From NCBI RefSeq assembly GCF_022965805.1, contig NW_027330951.1, positions 124,001 through 188,000 of the forward strand: a stretch of DNA of 64,000 bases, given 5' to 3'. How positions within the stretch are numbered: the first letter of the stretch is position 1; every line of letters starts with the position of its first letter. Origin of the DNA: Primulina eburnea (taxonomy: Eukaryota; Streptophyta; Magnoliopsida; Lamiales; Gesneriaceae). The notes beneath the pieces are model-generated. The model had not been told where the DNA came from. It searched no databases and saw only the letters and a list, made by a program, of their open reading frames with translations. Below are positions 43,129 through 54,324 of the stretch, piece after piece. The translations under genes were made by a program, and so were the position numbers.

Positions 43129-45192
43129 TGTGGGGACCCGGACGCTAATCATGTTCTTAATCATCATTGGGGACTAATTAATCAATTATACAACAGGGTC
43201 AAAATTGTTTTTTTTAAAATACAAAGCGGAAACGTAATGTAATTTACTCAATTACATATTAAACATGAATATACAAATCTTGTGTTATCTACAAGAATTC
43301 AACTAGGTTCAACTGCATATCAGTACTGAATCCTATGTTGCTTCGAAGCCCGGATCTCCGCGCTATCTAATCTTCTCTCATCTTCTTCTTGACCCTGATC
43401 CAGCCCCACCTGTTGTCATGTACACATACAAAACAAGACAACAGCCGGATAACTCCGGTGAGATATGAATATCCCAGTATAAACAATGTAAACATGCAGT
43501 CATATAAAAGCATATACGAAAGCATATAAGAATTATTCATAACATGTCTCAAATCAGAAACCTAAATCCATATCAAACATTCAATAATCATGAATGGCAT
43601 AAACAATGTAAATAAACATGTCATATCAGACTCAACTCAACCGACGCGTCGTCTCAGACTCGACTCCACTGACGCGTCGTCTCAGACTCGACTCAACTCT
43701 ATCCTAGGGATCCCGGTGTCTGAATAATAATAATTATACCGAATCTCAGTCGATAGGAATGAATCAATCCCTAAACGGCATCGATATAATTCATATATCC
43801 AGTGTCTGGGCGAATCAGCCGCAGAATTGACGAATCAGTCAAGAATTAGGCGAATCAGCCAATAACCAGACGAATCAGCCTGTAATTAAGCGAATCGGCT
43901 TAAGTTTAGACGAATCAGTCCATAACCAGATGAATCAGTCGGTGACTAGGCGAATCAGCCCATGACTCAACGACTCAGTAGTCAATACATGCATTCAGTA
44001 TCTAAGCAAATCAGTCGATGACTAGCGAATCAGCAGTCATTACATGCAGTGGCTATAAATCAATAGACTACAATCATAAGTCTCATCAATTGCAAATATC
44101 AATGCAATAAATGAAAGTATGTGATTTAGGGAAACTCGAGTCAAACCTCACTCGAGTTGTGCAATCCCAACTCAACATTAATTTATACCTTTCTTTCTGA
44201 TACTCTGGCTCTGTCGAAGTCTCGAACCCAACTCTGTCAATACTCAATCTGACAAGAACAATATCAAGGGTATAATATCAATACACCATTCAATCAATAC
44301 TGGATATAATCAGAATTCAATCAAATTTTGTTTCAACAACATAACGTCATAGTCTCAATATACCCAGCATTATCCTCTCAGTCAGATATCAATTCTAACG
44401 TCTTATACTCGATAATCACTCAATTCTGATATCAAATCTCAATCAACTCAACTCCGAAAATCATAACAATTCCATATGGTATCTATTCTTCAGTCCGGTT
44501 TCGATTATACGATGTCTAACATGCCAAGAACATCATATATGAATCATATCAGATTCTGACAATACCATACTTTCAGAACATATCAAAACGTAGAAAAACT
44601 TACGTCCAGTTGTAGCCTACGTCGATAGGAACTCAATATCGAAGTCGGATTCAAAATCGGACAGGCGGATTTTTCATAAAATGACAGAACCCTTTCTCGA
44701 TTCTTTCGTCTGAATTCTACAGCAATTCACGCATGTATATATATATACATATACATCTCGGACATGCAGCAAGGCAAATGGCACACCCCGCGTGCAACAC
44801 GTCTCGCGCTCGGGCGGTGGCAATTTACCGCTCGGGCGGTGGCAATTTACCGCTCGGGCGCGAGCTCGGCGCTCGGGCGGTTAAAATGTACCGCCCGGGC
44901 GCGGGAGGTTCTGTCCTCACTCAATGTTCCTTGGCGCTCGGGCGGTCAAAAACTACCGCCCGGGCGCCACCTCCTCTGCCCGAACATTACCTTATTGAAC
45001 ATTGGCGCTCGGGCGGTCATCTTCTACCGCTCGGGCGCCAAATGTTTTGCCCGAAAATCACATAACTCATATGTGTTACCCAATTTGATCTCGGAGTGGT
45101 CCAACTATACTCATATCCGTTCCTTATCAATAAATCATCTCAGATTACGTTAATCATTTCAGATTACGTTAATCAAATTCTTGGGCATTACA
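43129..45192 (-). repeat. 5' LTR of E
   Basis: 2064 bp, close match to 37394-39484. Length differences come from one fewer 28-bp repeat, a small deletion near 44680 and a 21-base duplication in the palindrome array (44806-45039). Confidence 0.92.
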
Positions 45193-46030
45193 CAAGGACT
45201 CCTCTTGGCAGCACACCACACACTTCTTTGAAGAAGAAAAGCCATGGGAATTGATGGAGAAATCAGCAATCTTTCACCCCTTATCTCCCCGCCGACGTTC
45301 TTCATATCGCAAGCCGTTTTCGTGCGTTATAAACGCAAAGGCACGCCACAAATCTTTCTTTTTTCATCTATCACACCCTAATATGTGTATGATTATTGTT
45401 TGCATAAAAAACATGATCCCCTCTTGAATATTTTCGTATTATGCATATCTATGTGATTAAAGCATGAGTTTTTGTTCCAAAACTTGATGTGTTATTTCAT
45501 GAAGGGGATGCCATCATCGGGACCCAAAAAAGGGAGATTTTAGGAGTGCTTGAATGTCCCTAGGCCACGGTTTAGAGGCTGCACCAAATCAAGGACTAAG
45601 CTTGATCGACGTGAAGCTTGGTGATGCACTAGGGTTCGGTCTTCTGTCATAAAGGAATACAATAGTTAGATATGGGTAGGATCACTACCAGGAGACTTAA
45701 GGGATGGTATGGGGGTCCTAGGGTGGCCGTGCAAGGGCTGGAAGCAAGCGTGGAGAGGGGAAAGCGCTATGTAAAGAACCTAGGACTAGCTACGGTGTTT
45801 TGAGGAATTAGGAGAAGGGCCTGCACGGAACTCTCACAGGGTGAAGGGATGGACTCTTATGGGCCCTAGCCATGAGTCAGGAGGGTCCACGCATGGCTGG
45901 AAGGGCAGGAAAGAGAGCCACGCCCGGCTAGGACTCTTCCTAGCCGCGGCCGAGCGTTTGTAAAGGAACCTAGTGCGTATCTATGTAGGGGCAGTATGTA
46001 TGGATCTAATAGGTTCCTAGAGGGTTCGGT
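45193..46030 (+). repeat. Old LTR Q, part 2
   Basis: It continues part 1 after E (duplication CAAGG at 45193-45197). It is non-coding; no frame is convincing. The 3' half of the LTR is missing: near 46030 the sequence changes to the LTR of F, which itself lacks its start, so the join is a deletion breakpoint. Confidence 0.55.
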
Positions 46031-46346
46031 GGAAAGGAGGCCGAGAGCTAAGCGCACAGGCGGTCATGAAGAAATGCACCCGCGGTGCTTGGTGCGAGAA
46101 ATCCACCTTTACTTCTTATGTTGACACATGGCATGGTATATATATAGATGGTGGCATGGCTCATTCTCTTCCCATTTCAGCAGCTGAGAACCGAGAACAA
46201 GAATAGAATTCCTTCAAGCTTTCCTTGTGGTAGACTTTGAATTGTGAAAGAATTACATATCCAAATTGTGAACCAAGTAGAGATTCTTGTTTCTTGCATC
46301 AAGGGCTGTCAAAGGGTATACATTTTAGTAATTTCCAGCATGTTTG

Positions 46347-46386
<40 letters not shown>

Positions 46387-47665
46387 TGGGAGAATTATGA
46401 TTTTAGCTCTATGATATGTTCCTGTGATTATGAAGATAATATATTCGCAACCGGATCGATCGAGAAAATGATATGATATGCGATTGTTTTAGATTTCCAG
46501 CATGTTTGAGTCAAGAATATACAGAATTGGCTTTATGGATTCTGTCTTGAGGAGTATGAATTATTGAGATGTGTTTATGATAAGAATTGTGAGTTATGAT
46601 ATTGATTATGGTTGTGTTGATATGACCGGTATCGAGAACTACGCCGTTATGCCGTCGAAAATTGTACCGAGATCGATTATTGATATGTACAAGACTTGCT
46701 TTGAGTTGTATTTTGATATGGTACCTCTCAACATTCCCATTTCAGATTTGGATTGATAGACTTGATATTCGACTTCGAGATCTCGATTTATTCCGACGGC
46801 AAGAAAGTTATAATTCATGTGAATTCGGGGAGATATGACTCGAATTAGAATTGATTCGAGTTTCCCAAAATCACATACTAATCGTTGTTTATATTGTGTT
46901 ATGTTTATGCTTTGTTTGTAGATTTATATTCAAGCATTTAAGATAGGAGAGTCATTGGCAGATTTGCCAAATTTCTAGATGTTCGGTGGTATCGACGCAT
47001 AGGAGCACAGACTTCCTCCGATTGTAGACATTCGACAAAGACAGGACCGAAATCTTGGAATAAGACGTACCGTTACCACGATTGGGTGGGTAGGTGACAG
47101 ACAATGACGTCTTATTCACACTGGGATCCCTAGAGCTAGAGTTCGAGTCGAGTCAAGATATGATTTGATTTGATTTGAGTTGCATGCTTATATTGCTTTG
47201 GTTTCATAGATTATGGAACCCATTGGTATTGCTTTTATTCATGTTAGTGTGCTTCATGATTTATATTGCGCATATGCATGTATAACATGTTTTATACTGA
47301 GATTCGTTATCACCGGAGTTTCCGGCTATTGTTGTGTTTGTATGTGTGCATGGCAACAGGTGGGACATGATATGGAGCTCGACAAGGATGAGAGATTGAT
47401 AGAGTGGTGATCACGGGCATGGAGGATTACTAGTGGTTCTTACTAGACATGTACTCTGTGTAAATTGTAGTTGGTAGTGAACACTAGTTTGTATGATGAA
47501 AATAGAACAAGACTTGTATCTATTTATGTTTGAATGAAATAAAGTGTTGGGAATGATTTATATACATTTGAATAAATGTTAAAAAGCAAAAAAAAATTGA
47601 CCCGCAATTTTTAGAAAAGATCCAATAAATCCCAAAAGAATTGAGTTAGAGCCCGGGTCCCCACA
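46031..47665 (+). repeat. 5' LTR of F, 5' end missing
   Basis: It begins inside the palindrome array (GGAAAGGAGGCCGAGAGC, matching 61057 on) and ends GGGTCCCCACA at 47665. TATATATATA is at about 46137-46146, with a TA/TG microsatellite at 46347-46386. About 350 bases of the LTR start are absent. Confidence 0.85.
46347..46386. repeat. (TA)n(TG)n microsatellite
   Basis: TA units followed by about twelve TG units, within the F LTR. Confidence 0.9.
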
Positions 47666-47670
47666 ACAGG

Positions 47671-47682
47671 TGGTATCAGAGC
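47671..47682 (+). promoter_or_regulatory. Primer-binding site of F
   Basis: TGGTATCAGAGC five bases after the LTR end; gag leader from 47683 to 47924. Confidence 0.92.
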
Positions 47683-47924
47683 AGTAGGTTCTGTAGACTG
47701 AGATAGAATAGAATGAGCGGGGTAGATCGAGTCATATTCCTTGCTTTTGATGTGCTAGCATGATTTATTGTTTTCCCTATTACATGTTGTATTGTTATCT
47801 GAGTTGATTGCAGCATGTATTTGTAAATACTGAATCAGAACCGATTCTAGATCAGAGGTATATGATCAGAGGAGGGCTGAGATAGCTTGTATAGATTGTG
47901 TACTAATCTTGTTGATAATCAGAT

Positions 47925-48912
47925 ATGCCGTCTAGAAGAATACCACAACCAGCTGCAGGTCAAGTGCCAGAACAGGGTAGTACGTCAGGTACTCAGATGG
48001 ACGTTACTGCTACACCTATGGAGACGTTATTGAAGAGGTTTCAATCATTCCATCCCCCGACTTTGATGGGCACGGAGACTGCAGTAGATTGTGAGAGCTG
48101 GCTAGACGATATAGAAATGCTATTTGAATCTCTTGCTTATACAGATGAACGGAGAGTGAAACTTATTGGGCATCAGTTACAAGAAGTGGCGAAGAGTTGG
48201 TGGCTTACCACGAAAAGAGCATTGAAGCATCGAGGGATCGATATTACTTGGAAGGTATTCAAAGATAAATTTTATCAGTGTTTCTTTCCAGTCTCCTATC
48301 GAAAAGACAAAGGGACAGAATTTGCCAACTTGAGACAGGGGCAGTTGAAAATAGAAGAGTATGTTGCCAAGTTTTCTTCCTTGCTCCGATTTGCACCACA
48401 CGTGGCAGGAAATGACGAAGCGGTCGCGGACCAGTTCATCAATGGTTTAAACCCTGATATTTTTACTTTGGTGAACATGGGGCGACCCAACACTTTTTCT
48501 GATGCACTGAATAGAGCGAAAGGAGCCGAGGCTGGCTTGATTAGGCAGCGAGGAGATACCTATACTGTTCAGAGTCAGAGACAGCCACAGCCCGCCGCAC
48601 AGTTTCCACCACCTCCTCCTCGATTTGATAGTGGAAGCAGTAGTAGTGGCAAGAAAGATTATTTGAAAGCTAAAGGCAAGCAGTTCAAGAGATCAAGGAG
48701 CAGTTCGTCGAGCTCCAGTGGGTCACGACAGAGAGGTCCTGGCCAGAGTTCAGAGTATACAGGTGTTTATTGTAATACTTGTGGAGGCAGGCATGCCACT
48801 GAGCAGTGTCAGGGAGTCATGGGCCGATGCAATATTTGTAGACAGCCGGGACACTTTGCCAAAGTGTGTCCCTAGAGAGGTGCACAAGAAGCTCAGAGTG
48901 TAGGAGCATCTG
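47925..48912 (+). pseudogene. gag: Gag of F, stop after the zinc knuckles, then cut by L
   Basis: It starts MPSRRIPQPAAGQVPEQGST. The gag core is complete, followed by a Ser-rich basic linker and two knuckles, CNTCGGRHATEQC and CNICRQPGHFAKVC, both with every ligand. A TAG at 48873-48875 follows, where relatives have Gln (CPQRG). The frame would continue to 48912, where L is inserted, and resumes at 57065 (linker with ALTEEQA). Confidence 0.88.
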
Positions 48913-51649
48913 TGTAACATCCCGAAAATCTGAAAGTCCACGTGAACCACGTGCATGTAAATTATTAATTTTCTTTGATATTTTATTAAATTCTTGTAAA
49001 GCATTAAATGCATGTTTATTTTATTGATTTGTGTTTAATTATTTTATGCATAATTCATGCATGATAGGATTTAATTCAAGAAATTCATACATTAGGATTT
49101 CTAGGTGCATTTCACGATCAAAGAGAAATGGAGACCGGAGAAATTTCAGGAAAAATATTTTATTACATAATTAATTTTTTATTAATTAAAATAAGGTGTT
49201 TTAAAGGTGTTTTTTTTTCAAAATAGGATATTTATGGATATTTTTACCTGCAGGATTTTAATTTTTATCGGTACGCAAATTTTATCAAAATGGGGGACTT
49301 TTTAAGAGTTCGGCTAATATTTTCAAAACCTTTTCAACACGAAATATTTTTTGGGAGTGTATTTGAATTTAACGAGCCAACTTTTGAACTCATTAGACTT
49401 AAATATTATTTTAAACCTTTAATTATCAAGGTTAGAGCCCATTAACCTTTTTAATTGCAACCTCATTAAGCCTAATTAAATCCCTTAACCTCCCGTAACC
49501 CCCCACAGCTGATACACGTCCCTCTCCATTCAGATTCTCTCCCCATTCAGCATTCCCCACCCTCAGTTTCAGAGCTCCACGATTGAAGGCGTCGGTTATC
49601 TCTTGTTTTGCAAAAGAAAAGCTTCAACCGGGTCTCCCTTTGCATTGTTCTTGTTTTTCAATCTTCAAGGCACGCTCCGTACCCTTATTTCTGCATCATT
49701 TACGTCTTATACATACTGTACGTGATGTGTTATATGTGTGTGTATATCTCGATCCAGCCATACCAGGGAAGGTTTCCGTTTGTTCTTGTCAAATACATGT
49801 ATTCTTTGTTTTACACTCACGTTTTAATGTACCGTGCAAGGGGCTGCGGGGTTTTGGTTGCAAGGGAGTTTAAAATATCAAGAATTAAAGGGCTTAAGGG
49901 TTGGAGGCTAGCCTTGGTCGAGTAAGGCTCATTGTGTGCATAGGCCGATGGGTTTGGGGAGTGTTTCCTTGGAGACTTGCGGCTGTTGGTATATTATAAA
50001 TTTCATGGGGCTGTAACCCTGATGCTTGTACATCCAGTAGGGTCTAGTAAGACGTTAGAGGTGAACCATGGATGTGTGGTTGAGAGAGGAGCTCGATCAT
50101 TGGAAGGGTAACTCGATCGTGTGTGTAGAGGAGATTCGATGCTCTTCTGTAAATGGCTTCGTGCAGCAGCAAGCGCGTTGGTTTGACTTGGTTTAGGAGG
50201 TCCCTTAGAGCATTAAGAATGAGATTAAATGGCTGGACAGGTGGTTGTATCAGAGGGGACCGAAAGGTTAGGGGATTGGGGGCCATGTGTTGCAAGTTGA
50301 GTATAGAATAGTGGAGAGGCTAGAGTTTGTCTCTTTTGGGATATATCAGCGAAGTTTTTTGGGAAAATATTATAGTATTAGGGACCTTTAAGTATTTTTT
50401 AGATATGATAAAAAGTTGTGAAATTTTTGATTAAGTTTCGAGCCGATTCGGGTTAAAATCGGGACTTCGGTCCAAGTTTTGGAATGAACCGGATAAGTTG
50501 TGATTTTGGCTCGAGTTTACATCTAGGGATACTTATAAAAATATTTTGGGACATTTTAAGGAGTTTGGTAAGCTTCGGGTCAATTTTAGAGGTCCAGGGT
50601 TGAAACAATAATTTTTGGGTTTCTGGGGGCAAAATGGTCATTTTGCACTCGGGGTGAGATTTGGTCTTGGCAGCCCTGAGCACAAATTCATGATATTTTA
50701 AATGTTCATGAATCATGTTTATGGTTTTTATGCAATTATGATAAATACTGTGCATGCTTGGTTTAAATGAAAAGTTACGCATATGCATGTTTTTATTAAG
50801 TGATGAAAATGACGATATTTTTGAAGGATGGGAATTGATTGTGACTGACGATGTATAGGTATATGATGATATGATTGGAGATATCGTCAGGGAAAAGGCC
50901 CCAGAGGGAGCCCGTTTACGGGAGAAGGCCCCAGAGGGAGCCCGACGATCGTATTTCCATTGACATGATATGATAGGCCTGGGCTCAGTGGGCGGATAAT
51001 GTTGTCGCTGATGTCCCCCGCCACCGGGTACCATGGTTTTTATAGATGGATCCATCGATAGAGCTGATACGATAGAGCTGATACGAAAGTCACAACTAAT
51101 GAATTGAATTCAAGTAAAAGAAAATGTTTATGTTTATGACACGATGAGCTGTTTTGACACGTATATGATGATATGAGATGACATGAGTTGACACGACATG
51201 ATTTTTACGACACGTTTACGTTATGCTTTATGTTCATGAAACATATGTTGAGTATGATATTTTTCACTGTTGTGTGCTATGTATATGTACTTTTTATTAA
51301 CAGTACAGGTGTGTTGAGTCTTTAGACTCACTAGGCGTGTGTGATGCATGTGAGCTTGTTATTGAGAGGACTGAAGGTGCTGAACACTGAGTAGACAGAC
51401 CTGGTGTGGTGACACGACGCGAGGACCACATGTTTTCCGCATTTTGTTTTTATGAGATTTGAGAGGATATGAACATTTTTATATGCTGGTTTTGATACGC
51501 TGATGATTTTCACAATTTTTACTCGTTTATGTTTGCGCACTATTTATATTGTCAAATACTTAAGACATTTTAAAATGTTATTTATAAAATGCAAGCTTTT
51601 ATTTTTTAAAAAAAATATTTCCGCGCTTTTAAAATTAGTAGATGTTTCA
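48913..51649 (+). repeat. 5' LTR of L
   Basis: 2737 bp. Two CACGTG boxes nine bases apart lie at the tip (48939-48944 and 48948-48953). It is non-coding; short frames at 49583-49925 and 50453-51055 recur at 54992-55334 and 55863-56463 only because the LTR is repeated. Confidence 0.93.
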
Positions 51650-51651
51650 GT

Positions 51652-51663
51652 TGGTATCAGAGC
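51652..51663 (+). promoter_or_regulatory. Primer-binding site of L
   Basis: TGGTATCAGAGC two bases after the LTR end at 51649. Confidence 0.92.
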
Positions 51664-54310
51664 AAGGGTCCTGTATAGGGTTGTGCCACCTCCAGCTTCT
51701 GCCGCTCAGTCTTCAAGCCTCAAGTCTGTAAGTTTAAAGGTTTTAAATATTTTTAATGCTATCAACTGCATGTTTACATGATATACGTTTTACAGTACAT
51801 GTTTATTTGTCGGTATGTTTTGAGATTTGATGTTTCAAATTTAATTTAATTTTATTTTTTATGCATATTGCGACATGAGTTGAGAAATCATATGTTTTTC
51901 ATGCATACTGGCATTGTGGTGGAATTGGACATGATTAGGAATTTGGCTATTGGACATTAGGAAATTGTTGAAAATGATTTGAATAAATTGATTTGTAGTT
52001 AGTAGTACTGATGTTGTATTTTTGGGTCATAAGTTAATCATGAAAAAATTATGAATGTTTATGGGACATGTAGATTTTCTAAGAAATTACTGATGTTATG
52101 TGGTTCCTAGCTGAGTTAAGTTTTGAGGATTTCATGTAAGGAATAACGATTGGAAGACTACGACGATCTTTGGAAGTATCAAATGTAGAAATTATTTAGG
52201 ATACATGCTCTAACTAGTTGGATTTAAGGATTGAATTGCATTAATTTCGAATTTTAAGGATCTAATTGTAATAACCAATAAATTGAGGACCTAAGCACAA
52301 AATAAAATCCTAAGAGACTATTTACGAATTTACCGAATTTTGGATTAAATTCTGAGTTTCGAAAATTTTAAGGAAAATTTAATGGGTACAACAATGCAAA
52401 TTTCGAATAATTGTAGGGCCAGAATTGTAATCTTCGAGAGCTTTAATGGCCAAATTGCAAATTTCGAAAATTTTTCTGGATTAAATTCGAACTTTTTGGA
52501 ACAATTGGGTTAAAGCAGTAATTTTTCCAGAATATGAAATTGATTTTGGGTCTAATAAACTTAAGATTATTGAACTTTATGTTACAAGAAACCTATAAAA
52601 TGGAATTAGGAACACCAAGAACTTATGGGTAATTGTGGAATTTTCGAGATTTAGGACAAATTGGATAATATTCGAGGAAAGTAAGAATTAATGTTACAAT
52701 GTTTAAGAAATTTTGGGACTTAGTTAGCAGTAAGTGAGAATTGAATGGTTTAAATGATAAGAATTTTCAGTGATTTAGGCTTGAGGGAAATTTAGAACTT
52801 TTCGATATCGTAGTTATAATGTTATAGAAAATGTTAATCAAGGACATTGTAGGATGAATCAATCTTGGGCTTGAAAATTTAAGCGTTGGGAATTAATGTT
52901 GTGGCAAATTAAGAATTTCAGTGATGACGATTTAAGATAAATTTGATCTATTAGTTAAGTTATAAGATAAGACAATAAGTTAACTTATTTTTGGGAGCTT
53001 AAAGTTTGATCTATCATAAGTTTTAGTCATGATCTTATCAGTTAAGATTATTATACCTTGTGGGAATTTAAATTTATTTTCTAGAAAGTTGAGTATGATT
53101 GATGGTTAGGTTATTTTATAGATGCATGTAAGAATTGAGGTTGACACCTTGTCTTGAAGAATTTTTGTAAGTCATGAAGAAACTTGGGAATAAGTGAATA
53201 TGTGTGTTGGAATTATGTTATCCAACCCTATTTGGGTTGCGTAAGTTTGAATTTCAAATTTAGGGGATATGTGTTCATGCGAAAATTTGGGTGAAATAAA
53301 AGCAAAAAGGAATTAGTTGTGTTCAACATAAGTTATCAATGGACGAATGTTAAGATTTTTTATCGAGTAAGAAATTTAAAACCTTGATATGGAGATTCTG
53401 GAACTCTACGGGTTATAAGTGAAGTTGATTTATTAAAATTATTCCAAGGCTATCATCGGATAACTTAATAAGTTTTATACGCTAGTACTAATTAAGCATT
53501 AAGGATACGTAAGAATGCGACATTTGTTCCAACGAGGAAAGTTCAAGGGTCGTAAGCCTCAAATTTCTTGCAATTGGGAAGATAATAGTTTAAGCATGTA
53601 ACTGGTGCTAGAATGATTTTATTATTTAGGTAGAAGATCGATATCGTATGTTTTGGGTTTTATGGATTAACACTACTCGAATTTAAGATTTGCAACAGCG
53701 TTATGTTGGGATGTACTTCTAAATATTAAGTTATGTAAGTTTGGTGTGGTAAGATAAAGATTCGATTCAAGGATCTTATGCTAATATTATTATGAGGTTT
53801 AGATAAGGTTTAACTTTTAAGTGTTTTACCCAGTATAGAAGTCGATTAAAAAAAATTTTGATTCTAAGATCTCCTAAGGCGAACTGCATGAATGCCAATA
53901 CTTGGATTTGAATCTTTAACATATCTTGGGTTCAATAAATTTAAGAAAGGATGATGTTAAGATTTCAATATTGGAATATAATATATCAATGAACATTTTG
54001 GGTATAATATAAGCAAGTAAGATGCAATAAAATTCGGACTACCATTTCTAATATTGGAGAGTTTAAGAAAAGTTGAAATTCGAGGTTATAGAAAATAGAA
54101 CTAAGTTACCATAAGTTGTTTTAAGTTGCGATCCGCAAACGAGGATTTAGGTAGACAAATTTAATTAGGATTGAGGACACGTACATTTTAACAATTATTT
54201 TCTCAGAGTAGTGCAGCGGAAGCGTATATTATATTATTGAGATATTAGAATTAAGAGTCTAAAATTTTTGTGTATCGAGGATAAGCGAATTTCGGGGACG
54301 AAATTCAATT
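51664..54310 (+). mobile_element. Non-coding interior of L
   Basis: About 2.65 kb, AT-rich, with no frame longer than about 60 codons beyond 51800 and no gag, protease, RT or integrase motif. The last part reads TTTCGGGGACGAAATTC before the polypurine tract, a close variant of the signature found before the tracts of the Ty3 elements here; this suggests a Ty3 chromovirus origin. Confidence 0.8.
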
Positions 54311-54324
54311 TAAGGGGGGAAGAT
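54311..54324 (+). promoter_or_regulatory. Polypurine tract of L
   Basis: TAAGGGGGGAAGAT immediately before the 3' LTR at 54325. Confidence 0.88.

Larger units (their letters stand above)
37394..45192 (-). mobile_element. E: Ty3/gypsy element with intact gag and ruined pol
   Basis: Minus strand, flanked by CAAGG (37389-37393 and 45193-45197). LTRs of 2091 and 2064 bp are very similar, yet the internal region is only 3.6 kb. Gag is open for 372 codons, while pol is unreadable and RT appears deleted. This looks like a non-autonomous lineage moved by enzymes from another element. Confidence 0.9.

Noticed and set aside
49583..51055. Frames inside the L LTRs (again at 54992-56463)
   Set aside because: They recur only because the LTR is duplicated, differ in length between copies, and lie in promoter or untranslated sequence without any known domain.
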